Positions 46,764 through 55,159 of a stretch of DNA of 64,000 nt are shown piece after piece. The position numbers and the translations under genes are program-made. Each line of letters opens with the position of its first letter. Position 1 is the first letter of the stretch. The notes beneath the pieces are model-generated. The model was not told the DNA's origin. It was given only the letters and a program-made list of their open reading frames with translations, and searched no databases. Location of the stretch: contig OZ245923.1 in NCBI GenBank assembly GCA_965229725.1, forward strand, positions 1,116,001-1,180,000, given 5' to 3'. The stretch comes from Aquirickettsia sp965229725 (GTDB lineage: Bacteria > Pseudomonadota > Alphaproteobacteria > Rickettsiales > Midichloriaceae).

Positions 46764-46853
46764 ATAACCTCAAAAATTCGCTAGCCAGTATTTGCCCAGC
46801 TTAAATTAAAAAACTTCTTGCATTGTATCATAAACGGTGATATCAGCCCAGCG

Positions 46854-47061
46854 AATATTCTCATTCTGAGCACCCCGCATACCACTTTTCAAAAACTAAT
46901 CTCAAAACCCCGAAATTGCAAAAACTCAGTAAAATCAAGGGTTTGATAGATGCGCACCTTCGGCACCGACGTTCGCATGTAACGGAGAAACGGAGAGTAA
47001 AAAGGGAGATTTTGAGGTATTTTTGGTGATTTTAGGATTCTCTAGGTACGCATGTGTTGCG
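46854..47061. repeat. 208-bp dispersed repeat, copy 2
   Basis: Near-identical to 22027-22234, same orientation. Its right boundary coincides with the tip of IS6-like copy B at 47062, whereas in copy 1 the sequence continues toward tRNA-Ser. The IS therefore replaced whatever followed. Confidence 0.9.
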
Positions 47062-47915
47062 GGCACCGTCAAGTTAAGGGATAAAGGGCATAGAGTATCC
47101 TCTAATATTGAATTTTAGGAAGCAAGCAATTTTTGTGATGCATCGTCCCAAATAGATTTAGCCTTTTTAAATGCAATCCTTTGCATAGTGGCGTTATTGA
47201 TGTATCTTCCTACATCTACAGCAAATATATTTCTAACTTTCCCCATTAGTGATAACGTTCGCTGCAGACCACAGGGTGACTTAAATTTTATCAAACATTT
47301 TTCTTTTCTACGTGTGGGTTGATGTGCATTTTCTACACGGTTATTCAATCCTTTGTGACATCTATGCTCTGTAGAAGTGCACATTTGTTTTATTGGTTTT
47401 ATATAGCTTCGTAATTTATCGGTGACAATTATTCTGGGTACAGGATGTGACCTCAGTAACCTTGGTAAAAAGCGTATTGCTGATTTTTTATTGCGACGTT
47501 TTTGCAGGAGCACATCTAGTTCATATCCTTGGGAATCTACTGCTCTCCATAGTATAAAATATTTACCATTAATTCTTATTGTCATTTCATCTAAATGCCA
47601 CTTATCTGTTATTTTGCGTTGCTTCTTTTTGATTACATCTTCAAAATGACTAGAAAACTTATGGCACCAATTCCTCACCGTTTCATGACTTAATTCAATT
47701 CCTCTATACAATAGCTGTTCTTTTACATCTCTATAGCTATTGTTAAATCTGTGGTATAACCATACTACATGACTAATAACTGATACTGGAAATCTGTAAC
47801 CTTTCGGAGCTTTTCTAATACTCATATTTTCTTTGATTTTATCATCATATTTCTTGCATAACCTTACTCAATATTTTATTTCTTTGCAAGAACTCTTCAT
47901 TAACTTGACGGTGCG
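47062..47915 (-). mobile_element. IS6-like insertion sequence, copy B
   Basis: The same element as at 32599-33452 but in reverse orientation. One tip is GGCACCGTCAAGTTAA; the other has a changed last base (GGTGCG instead of GGTGCC). The right flank (CCTTTTTT, i.e. AAAAAAGG on the minus strand) matches the 8-mer beside copy A's right end, and the left flank is the 208-bp repeat. Together these indicate recombination between the copies. Confidence 0.92.
47115..47825 (-). CDS. IS6-family transposase (copy B)
   Basis: A 236-residue, intact DDE transposase, nearly identical to copy A with at least two substitutions (Met after LDE, Pro in RFLPRLL). Catalytic residues are in HLDEMT, VTDKLRSY and NNRVENAH. 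Confidence 0.93.
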   Translation of the reverse strand: MSIRKAPKGYRFPVSVISHVVWLYHRFNNSYRDVKEQLLYRGIELSHETVRNWCHKFSSHFEDVIKKKQRKITDKWHLDEMTIRINGKYFILWRAVDSQGYELDVLLQKRRNKKSAIRFLPRLLRSHPVPRIIVTDKLRSYIKPIKQMCTSTEHRCHKGLNNRVENAHQPTRRKEKCLIKFKSPCGLQRTLSLMGKVRNIFAVDVGRYINNATMQRIAFKKAKSIWDDASQKLLAS

Positions 47916-48262
47916 CCTTTTTTAATATATCTCGTTCTATTTGTAGTTTTTTTCCTTCTCTAAAATCCTTTTTTCCTTATCTATAGCATTCATATTCCCA
48001 TTCCCTGGGAACGCTATACTTGCAGATGATGTTCCTTCTAACCTCTTTTTCCATTTACTAATTGAATCTACACTTACTCCAAGACTTTTAGCTGCCTGAG
48101 TCAAGCTATATGCTCTTTCAGTTACCAACTTTACTGCCTCTACTTTAAATTCTTCGTTATATCTTTTTCTTGTATTGTTACTCATTTTTACAACTCCTTT
48201 TTTAGTTATTTTACTTTATCAGAGTTGATTAACTTTTACTCTTGTTTTTGGGGTTCACTTCA
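47916..48262 (-). pseudogene. IS3-family element 5' half with frameshifted orfA
   Basis: From the left terminal repeat (48229-48262) the element reads orfA from 48185: MSNNTRKRYNEEFKVEAVKL, SLTQAAKSLGVS (helix-turn-helix), SISKWKKRL. It stops early after EKEKNYK because an A run at 47947-47953 has seven bases. With eight it continues LQIERDILKKA, which joins exactly to the tail at 33453. The split point lies in the A AAA AAG sequence that IS3 elements normally use for programmed frameshifting. Confidence 0.8.
48229..48262 (-). repeat. IS3 left terminal inverted repeat
   Basis: 34 bp, the partner of 33887-33920 with one mismatch (TTCACTTCA here, TTCAGTTCA there). Confidence 0.85.
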
Positions 48263-48651
48263 GATATTCTCTAATAGGAGATCGCTGTTATGGAACACAT
48301 GACTGGAATGCCAAAGGCAGGCAAAACGTGATTGATGGCTTGTGTGGGACCTCATTAATTGGATGTGGAATAGTTGAAGGTAATGTTGATACCGCTGTGT
48401 TTAATACTTGGGTTGAAGATATTTTGATTCCCGATCTACCAAAAAATTCTGTTCTGGTCATGGATAACGCCGCTTTTCATAAAAACCAAAAGACCTCCGA
48501 GATAATCGAAAAACATGGACATAAAATTGAATTCTTACCTCCTTATTCTCCTGATTTCAACCGTATTGAAAATAAATGGGCTCATGCTAAATCTATTAAA
48601 CGGAAATATAATTGCGATATTTTTGATCTTTTTGCTAATTACTTAACGTAA
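48263..48651 (+). pseudogene. IS630-family transposase, C-terminal fragment
   Basis: The frame continues from the IS3 tip as RYSLIGDRCYGTHDWNAKG, then NSVLVMDNAAFHKNQ and EFLPPYSPDFNRIENKWAHAK, the second half of an IS630/Tc1-type DDE transposase. The N-terminal half is missing because the IS3 element interrupts it. The GTG at 48328 is an internal codon, not a true start. Confidence 0.85.
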
Positions 48652-48682
48652 CTCTTTTTTCCTATTTTAGCTATATACTCCC

Positions 48683-49287
48683 GTCCAACTATCTAGGACC
48701 ATTTCTTACTTCCCATTATTAGATTTTTAGCATAATTTAAATAAAAATTTAAATAATTGATTATATGTGGAAAAAACGAGGAAGGCCTAAAAATTCAACA
48801 CACCTAATTAATAAAGGCACGCCTGAGTTACAGGCAAAACGTCAAATGAGTTTAACAATGGAGTCCTTAGACATTTGTTTTAAAAAAAATATTATTGATA
48901 TTGATCAACATAGAAGTGGTATTAAATTAAGGTGGTTTTATACAGTTATTTTTGGAGCTCCCACAATTCAATCTAAATCAATTCAATTAAAATTTTTCAA
49001 AAGTAAAAATTACGATGAAGTTTTTTTGCAAAAGTTAGAAAAAAAATATTATTCGGTGCTACAACAGTTAAAAGAAATTTATGCTCATAGAATTATTATG
49101 AGCGTATGTATACATAGTGAATTTCCAAAATTTCTTACTTTAAGTAAATATTATGATAATCAAAAAGAAAAATTTATTCAGGGAATGGTTTTGTTGAATG
49201 ATGAGTTAAATAAAGCCATGTAGTAAACTCCGGATTTTAGCATATATGAAGAGTGTTGAAATGGGAAGTGGTCCTAGATAGTTGGAC
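48683..49287. mobile_element. 605-bp unit bounded by perfect 18-bp inverted repeats
   Basis: GTCCAACTATCTAGGACC at 48683-48700 and its reverse complement at 49270-49287. A second block, CTTCCCATT, follows inside both ends, offset by 8 nt. The unit holds only the 152-codon gene below and no transposase. It could be a non-autonomous transposable unit mobilised in trans. The tips point outward and do not look like the end of the adjacent IS630 fragment. Confidence 0.55.
48765..49223 (+). CDS. RGRP-motif protein of unknown function inside the inverted-repeat unit
   Basis: A 152-residue basic protein. The N-terminus MWKKRGRPKNSTHL contains an AT-hook-like RGRP core. It is followed by GTPELQAKRQMSLT, HRSGIKLRWFYTVIFG, and a C-terminal helical region. 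From memory it resembles uncharacterised rickettsial proteins that begin KRGRPK and contain GTPELQAKR, but I cannot verify this. A DNA-binding role is plausible from the motif only. The 190 bp beyond the unit, to murE, show nothing recognisable. Confidence 0.6.
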   Translation: MWKKRGRPKNSTHLINKGTPELQAKRQMSLTMESLDICFKKNIIDIDQHRSGIKLRWFYTVIFGAPTIQSKSIQLKFFKSKNYDEVFLQKLEKKYYSVLQQLKEIYAHRIIMSVCIHSEFPKFLTLSKYYDNQKEKFIQGMVLLNDELNKAM

Positions 49288-49476
49288 GCATAATATAAAC
49301 ACTCATTAAATTAGAAAATTTATCTAATTTCTTAACTCTAAGAATTACTTTTACTTCGTCCAATGCGCATTGACTGAAAATTGCATCAATCCGGACTGCA
49401 TACCTAATTTAACCTCAGCATCCGTAAAGGAGGTCAAATAAAAAAATTAAGCAATAGTAAAATTTGACAATCTGAG

Positions 49477-50880
49477 TTAAAATTTAGCAACTTCTTCAAA
49501 ATCACTAAAGTGTATTTTATCTGTTCCTATAATTTGATAATCTTCATGACCTTTGCCAGCAATAACTAAAATATCATTATCCTTCAAGTTACTTATCGCA
49601 TATTTAATTGCATTGGCCCTACCATTAATTTCATATCCTCTAGGACAAAATTTTGAAATTTGTTGCCTGATAAGGCTGGGATTTTCTTCTCTAGGATTAT
49701 CATCCGTAATGACTATATGATCAGCAAGCTCATTTGCAATACTACCCATTAATGCTCTTTTGCTTGTATCTCTTTGCCCTCCACAACCAAATAATACATG
49801 TAGTTCTCCTTTACATGATTTTCTTAAGGTGTGCAATACAGTTTTTAGAGAATCAGGTGTATGTGCATAATCTATATATATTTCTGCACCATTATAATTC
49901 CTTGCTAATTCAAGACGTCCTTTTGCTGCTTTAATTTTACTTATTGTCTCCATAACGTTATCAATAGGCAATTCACATGCTATAGCGAGCCCTATTGAGC
50001 ATAAAATATTGTATAACTGAAATTCTCCTTTAATTTTGGAATTAAGTAAATATTTTTTCCCAAAAACTTTGACTTTCCATTCATCATCAGTGCTACATAA
50101 AATTTCTAAATCTTTAGCTTTTTTCCCGTACTCAATAACTTTGATATTACGATTTTTACATGTTTGATTAAGTATATTAAATTCACTAATATCCGTATTT
50201 AAAACAGCATATTTATTACTTGTTAAAACTTCACTAAAAATCCGCAATTTAGCATTAAAGTATTCTTGTATAGTAAAATGATAATCTAAATGATCTTGTG
50301 AAAAATTTGTAAACCCAACTGCTTTGAAGTTTAAATAATCGATTCTATGTTGATATATCCCATGACTTGATGCTTCAATTGCAACATGCGTGACTCTTTT
50401 ATTATGAAGTTCCTTTAAAATTTTATGTAACTCAATGGGAGATGGAGATGTAAGGCTAGGACTGTCCTTAGATTTGAACTGGTTATTAGAGTCAATGATT
50501 CCTAATGTTCCAATAGATGCACTTTTAAGGTTTAATAAATGACATATTTGCTGATAAAAATTTACAATAGAAGTTTTGCCATTTGTACCTGTTACTGCGA
50601 CTATATTTTTCGGCTTTTCCGTATAATATAGTGATAATATTTCACTTAAAAATTTTCGGAGATTTTCAGCTTTTATAATTTTTACATTATTTTGCTTAAC
50701 TTCTACCTTTGAGTTTTGATCAACTACTATATATCGAGCTCCATTTTCTATCGCTTGATCAATATATTTTTCTCCATGAGTATTTAGTCCACTTAATGCA
50801 AAAAAGATAAAATCTTTTTCTACCTTGTTTGAGTTATCTTCAATACCTTCTATAGAACTTAAGATCTTATTAATATCCAT
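49477..50880 (-). CDS. murE: UDP-MurNAc-L-Ala-D-Glu:meso-diaminopimelate ligase MurE
   Basis: A 467-residue Mur ligase that adds the third stem-peptide residue in the cytosol. It has the ATP-binding VAVTGTNGKTSIV, the carbamylated-lysine region, HVAIEASSHG, DYAHTPDSL, and the substrate-specifying DNPREENP, diagnostic for meso-diaminopimelate. The start ATG overlaps the virD4 stop by one base (TAATG), implying translational coupling to a secretion gene. Confidence 0.95.
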   Translation of the reverse strand: MDINKILSSIEGIEDNSNKVEKDFIFFALSGLNTHGEKYIDQAIENGARYIVVDQNSKVEVKQNNVKIIKAENLRKFLSEILSLYYTEKPKNIVAVTGTNGKTSIVNFYQQICHLLNLKSASIGTLGIIDSNNQFKSKDSPSLTSPSPIELHKILKELHNKRVTHVAIEASSHGIYQHRIDYLNFKAVGFTNFSQDHLDYHFTIQEYFNAKLRIFSEVLTSNKYAVLNTDISEFNILNQTCKNRNIKVIEYGKKAKDLEILCSTDDEWKVKVFGKKYLLNSKIKGEFQLYNILCSIGLAIACELPIDNVMETISKIKAAKGRLELARNYNGAEIYIDYAHTPDSLKTVLHTLRKSCKGELHVLFGCGGQRDTSKRALMGSIANELADHIVITDDNPREENPSLIRQQISKFCPRGYEINGRANAIKYAISNLKDNDILVIAGKGHEDYQIIGTDKIHFSDFEEVAKF

Positions 50881-52733
50881 TAAGAATCAAAGACCCCATC
50901 GTCTGTTTTGCTATCAGCAGTGTTTGGTTGTGGCGGATTCTCAGTTATGACTTTTTGAGCTTCCTGAGGATTAGCTTGTTTTTCACCTTTATCCTTATTA
51001 CTAGCAAATCCTGCTCTTAATTTCTCCATATCAAAAGGCTCTTGTTTAGGTATTGGAATGGGAGGTAATAACCTTTTTTTGAAAAAACTATCAAGATAAT
51101 ATTTAATTTTATTCGATTTGATAGGGGGGCTTGATTCTATCAATAATATTTGCTCATCACGTGGTAAGTTAATAACCTCTTGTGGCAGCAATAGCGCTCT
51201 TTGAGTATTTGATACACTGAGCGATCTAGAGGCTGGGTTAAAATCTAAGAATTTTGGTTTATTTTGTGACACTTGCTCAACAGTTTTATTACCACAAAGT
51301 TGTGAAATTAAATTAGCGGTTTCATAGTTGTTTGCAGCAAATGTTACTCTGTAAGTAGAGTTTGATAAAAATGAATTCATTCCATGCTCTTCATAGATTC
51401 CCTTAAGCTGTTGAGTATCTTGGATAATTAGGAATAATCTTACATGGTAACCACGAAAATAAGCAATACCTGTCATAAATTGTTCCATTTTTCCAAGGGT
51501 AGGAAACTCATCCATCATAAACATCACACCATATGGCTCATCATCACTTGGTAATTTTCTTGATAAAAATTCTGTTGATTGTTGATAAAATACCTGCATC
51601 AGTGGTTGAAGTCTCTTTAGGTTGTCAGGCGTCAAACCTACATAAACTGTGGTAAGTTTTTTCTTAAATTCCAAAACATTAAAATCACTTGAAGCAGTAG
51701 CCGTATCAATTAAAGGATTGGACCAAAGCTCTAAATTGGAGTTCATAGTAGAAATTACACCTGATCTCTCTTTATCAGCTTTTTGAAGAAATGCGGCAAT
51801 ATTCATATATGCAACTGGATGTATTTCGTTACCCATTGTGTCTAATACTACAGCAAGATTATATACTACGTCATCACTTCTCATAGTCCTAACAACTTCA
51901 CCAAATGATTTTATTTTGTTTTTATCTGCAATTAAATAGAGAACAACTCCAACAAATAGTGAGCGTGCTTCATTATTCCAAAATTCTTTTTCAGGCATTA
52001 TTAAGCTTGCAATTTTCTGCACATCATCAACCATTTGCCCAGGTTTATTGCTTACCCAATCAATAGGATTGTAACAGTGGGTATTTCCATCAGGATCTGC
52101 AGGACTCCATACAAAAACCTGTTGTCCCTTTTTTGCTCTCCACCCAGAGGTTAGCTCATAGTTTTCTAATTTAATATCATGCACCACAACTGAGTCTTCC
52201 CAAAAAAGCAAATTCGGTATTACGAAACCCACACCTTTACCTGAACCTGTTGGTGCAAAAAGCAATGTATGTTGATATCCTTCAGAAATCAAATAACCTT
52301 TCTTATCTTGCCCAAGCAACATGCCTTTCTTAACTCTTAGGTTGGCCTTTTTAATATCTTCTTCAGTAGCCCACCTCGCATCTCCATGCACAGATTCTTT
52401 CTTTCTATAGGGTCTTAGATTATATATACTTAACCTAAAATTCCATGTTAAAAATCCAATTAACAGCATTGGAAGCAAAATTGCTCCAATGATTCTAGCC
52501 ATAAAATAGTTATCATATTCAAAAGTAATGGCATCAAAATTATTGATCCAAAACACAATCAATTCGTAGAGAGTATTAAAGGGTTGTGATGATAATGCAA
52601 AATCTAAATTGAGTTGTTTATACTCTGTATAAGTTGCGATCAAACCCGAGAAATACAAGCTACCAATAAGTAATAATAGTCCTAGAAACATTGCCAAGAC
52701 AAAGTTTCTAAAAGTATTGCCAAAGTCACTCAT
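50880..52733 (-). CDS. virD4: Type IV secretion coupling protein VirD4
   Basis: A 617-residue inner-membrane ATPase that brings effectors or DNA to the type IV secretion channel. Two N-terminal transmembrane segments (about residues 12-34 and 80-97) precede the P-loop FAPTGSGKGVGF (Lys166) and Walker B VMFMMDEFPTLGKM. The C-terminal tail is Pro/Gln/Lys-rich and probably unstructured. No virB genes are in the window, although they adjoin virD4 in several Rickettsiales. Upstream lies a divergent, secreted patatin gene. Confidence 0.95.
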   Translation of the reverse strand: MSDFGNTFRNFVLAMFLGLLLLIGSLYFSGLIATYTEYKQLNLDFALSSQPFNTLYELIVFWINNFDAITFEYDNYFMARIIGAILLPMLLIGFLTWNFRLSIYNLRPYRKKESVHGDARWATEEDIKKANLRVKKGMLLGQDKKGYLISEGYQHTLLFAPTGSGKGVGFVIPNLLFWEDSVVVHDIKLENYELTSGWRAKKGQQVFVWSPADPDGNTHCYNPIDWVSNKPGQMVDDVQKIASLIMPEKEFWNNEARSLFVGVVLYLIADKNKIKSFGEVVRTMRSDDVVYNLAVVLDTMGNEIHPVAYMNIAAFLQKADKERSGVISTMNSNLELWSNPLIDTATASSDFNVLEFKKKLTTVYVGLTPDNLKRLQPLMQVFYQQSTEFLSRKLPSDDEPYGVMFMMDEFPTLGKMEQFMTGIAYFRGYHVRLFLIIQDTQQLKGIYEEHGMNSFLSNSTYRVTFAANNYETANLISQLCGNKTVEQVSQNKPKFLDFNPASRSLSVSNTQRALLLPQEVINLPRDEQILLIESSPPIKSNKIKYYLDSFFKKRLLPPIPIPKQEPFDMEKLRAGFASNKDKGEKQANPQEAQKVITENPPQPNTADSKTDDGVFDS

Positions 52734-52911
52734 TATGAATATCCACTTTCTTTTTATATTTATATGAAAAGCATATAATAAATTTATTGTAATACCAAGT
52801 TCTTATGCATTCTTAAAGGTAAAAATAAAATTTATATTACTTATTCTTTGCTTATTTATGGTTAATAAATCATAGTTTAATTTGATAGATTTATAGTGTG
52901 ATTAACTACAT

Positions 52912-53994
52912 ATGATTGCTTTTTTTAAGAAAATTTTTTTGCTAAGGATGGTAGTTATTTTACTAATATATAGTATCTTAACTATTCCTATAAATGCTAA
53001 CACATCTGATATGACTAGCTCACCGGGTGGTCAAATTAAAGTTTTGAGCATTGATAGCGGAGGAATTAATGGAGTTGTGTCATTAAAGATACTTTGTGAA
53101 TTAGAGAAGCAATTAGGAAAACCTATCAGTGAGGTATTTGATTATTTTATAGGTAGTTCTGCGGGTGGAATTATTGTGTCTCTTTTAAATCTGAAGGACG
53201 AAAATGGTATCCCAATATATACAGCTAAAGAAGTAGACAAAGTTTACAGAAAATATATGAAAATAATATTTGATAGACGCTGGTATTCATTTGGAATTTT
53301 TTCTCCTATTTATGACCGAGAGATCATGGATAAAGTATTTTTGGAAGGATTTAAAGATAGAACCTTAACAAGTACTATTAAGCCAATTACACTACTTTCT
53401 TTTAGCCTAAATACAGGGAAACCAAATATTTGGTCAACTTATAGAGCTAGAAAAAATGATGATTTAAATTATTATTTAAGAGATGCTGTGGGTGCTACCG
53501 CCTCAGCTCCAATATTTTTTGCCCCCAAAACAACCTTAAAGAAGGATGGCACTATTATGCATGATATTGACGGAGGCATTTTTGACGCAAACCCTTTAAT
53601 GACAGGGATTGCAGAACTTATAGATATAAACCCTCATTTAGAGAAGGATGATATTTTTATTGTGAGTATTGGTCCTGGCCGCATGGATTTAGATGATTCG
53701 AAAAAGATAAAGAATATGTTAAATTATGGTTTGACTGGATGGGTGATATCCAAGCCCAATATAGTGGATTTGATTATTCATGCTGATGCTATTTCAGATG
53801 CGATACAGGGTCAAAAATTATTTCCCAACTATCATAGATTAGATCCACTTATACCTAAAGATTTAAGTTCTGTGGATGATACAAGTGCGGATACAATCAA
53901 TGAGTTATCTATCATTACTAGTGAATATGCAAATAATAGTGATGACTTTAAGCTAGTTGTTAAAAACTTAAAAAAGCATCTTGATGCTTCTTAA
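52912..53994 (+). CDS. Secreted patatin-like phospholipase
   Basis: A 360-residue lipid acyl hydrolase. It has an N-terminal signal peptide (hydrophobic residues about 10-24, likely cleaved before NTSDMT), an oxyanion-hole glycine loop LSIDSGGINGV in the usual DGGGxRG position, the nucleophile elbow GSSAGG with Ser83, and the catalytic Asp in DIDGGIF (Asp220). Patatin-type PLA2 enzymes of Rickettsia act on host or vacuole membranes; a similar role here is inferred. Its last 4 bp overlap the convergent grxD end. Confidence 0.9.
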   Translation: MIAFFKKIFLLRMVVILLIYSILTIPINANTSDMTSSPGGQIKVLSIDSGGINGVVSLKILCELEKQLGKPISEVFDYFIGSSAGGIIVSLLNLKDENGIPIYTAKEVDKVYRKYMKIIFDRRWYSFGIFSPIYDREIMDKVFLEGFKDRTLTSTIKPITLLSFSLNTGKPNIWSTYRARKNDDLNYYLRDAVGATASAPIFFAPKTTLKKDGTIMHDIDGGIFDANPLMTGIAELIDINPHLEKDDIFIVSIGPGRMDLDDSKKIKNMLNYGLTGWVISKPNIVDLIIHADAISDAIQGQKLFPNYHRLDPLIPKDLSSVDDTSADTINELSIITSEYANNSDDFKLVVKNLKKHLDAS

Positions 53995-54311
53995 TTTTTA
54001 TCATTAGACAGTAGCTTTTGCAATTCTCCACTTTTATACATATCCTGAACTATGTCACAGCCGCCAACAAACTCCTGATCAATATATAGTTGAGGAATGG
54101 TAGGCCAATCGGAATACTCTTTTATACCCTGCCTTAGCTCATCGCTATCTAATATGTTTATTCCTAAAAATTCTACTTCAAGAATATTTAAAATGCTTGC
54201 AACAGCTGCAGAAAATCCACACATTGGCATTTCAGGAGTGCCCTTCATAAATAAAGTTACTTTATTATCGTCAATGATTTTTTTAATTTGATTTTGTATA
54301 TCCTGATTCAT
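53991..54311 (-). CDS. grxD: Monothiol glutaredoxin (Grx4 type)
   Basis: A 106-residue protein with the CGFS active site (Cys31) preceded by KGTPEMP and followed by WPTIPQLYI and GGCDIV for glutathione binding. CGFS glutaredoxins carry [2Fe-2S] clusters together with BolA proteins, and bolA lies directly upstream in the same operon. Confidence 0.95.
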   Translation of the reverse strand: MNQDIQNQIKKIIDDNKVTLFMKGTPEMPMCGFSAAVASILNILEVEFLGINILDSDELRQGIKEYSDWPTIPQLYIDQEFVGGCDIVQDMYKSGELQKLLSNDKN

Positions 54312-54314
54312 AAT

Positions 54315-54548
54315 TTATTTTGTTTTAAAAGTTTGAATTGAGAGTGCATGTAAATCGGTTCCTAAGCAATCTTTAAGAACTTTATGCACTAATTTATGTT
54401 GTTCTACTCTAGAAAGATTATTAAATTTCTCAGAGGTAATTTTAACGTTATAGTGGTTGTTATCACCCACTGTATCCACTAACTCGATTTTAGAATTCGG
54501 GAATCCTTGTGAAATTGTTTGATACAAAACTTCATGATTAATAGGCAT
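54315..54548 (-). CDS. bolA: BolA-family protein
   Basis: A 77-residue protein with the BolA core HYNVKITSEKFNNLSRVEQH and KVLKDCLGTDLHAL. It has a central His able to ligate the Fe-S cluster shared with the CGFS glutaredoxin encoded 3 bp downstream. Short BolA/IbaG type. Confidence 0.92.
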   Translation of the reverse strand: MPINHEVLYQTISQGFPNSKIELVDTVGDNNHYNVKITSEKFNNLSRVEQHKLVHKVLKDCLGTDLHALSIQTFKTK

Positions 54549-54549
54549 A

Positions 54550-55119
54550 TTATTTCGCTCTTTCTAAATATTTTAATTCTTTGATATCTACAATTACCGT
54601 ATCTCCCTCATTTATAAATGGGGGAACCATAATTCTTGCCCCATTTTCTAAGGTAGCAGGCTTATATGATGATGTAGAAGTCTGACCTTTCACTACTGGT
54701 TCACATTCTTTAATTATGACCTCAGCTGATGTTGGTAAATACATAAGTAATGACTCATTCTCATATGTTTCTAAGGTTATTTCCATCCCTTCTTTTAAAA
54801 ATGGAAGTTGGTCTCCGACTAGAGATTTTTCAACACTTTTTTGTTCAAAATTTTCTTGATCCATCAGCACCAAAAAATTACCCTCTTCATATAAAAATTG
54901 GTAGCGTTGTTGATCTAATCTTATTTTTTCTACATCCTCAGTGCTTCTGAATCTATGGTTCATTTTAGTGCCAGTTTTGATATCTTTCATTTCTAATTGA
55001 ATGTATGCACCACCTTTTCCTGGCTGAGTATGCATAGTTTTTAGTATTACTAAATACTTGTTATCATGAGAGATAACGTTACCTATTTTTATATCATTAG
55101 CACTTATTTTCATGTTCAA
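54550..55119 (-). CDS. efp: Elongation factor P
   Basis: A 189-residue three-domain factor that relieves ribosome stalling at polyproline. The modifiable residue is Lys35 in HTQPGKGGAY. The central EQKSVEKSLVGD and C-terminal VPPFINEGDTVIVD are typical. It sits between terC and bolA with very short gaps. Confidence 0.95.
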   Translation of the reverse strand: MNMKISANDIKIGNVISHDNKYLVILKTMHTQPGKGGAYIQLEMKDIKTGTKMNHRFRSTEDVEKIRLDQQRYQFLYEEGNFLVLMDQENFEQKSVEKSLVGDQLPFLKEGMEITLETYENESLLMYLPTSAEVIIKECEPVVKGQTSTSSYKPATLENGARIMVPPFINEGDTVIVDIKELKYLERAK

Positions 55120-55159
55120 ACCTAAAAATATTTGTTGTTTTTATAATAAATCTTATCAT

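Noticed and set aside
48683..48700. Right end of the IS630 element
   Set aside because: The repeat tip faces the wrong way for the end of an element lying to its left; it pairs with 49270-49287 instead.
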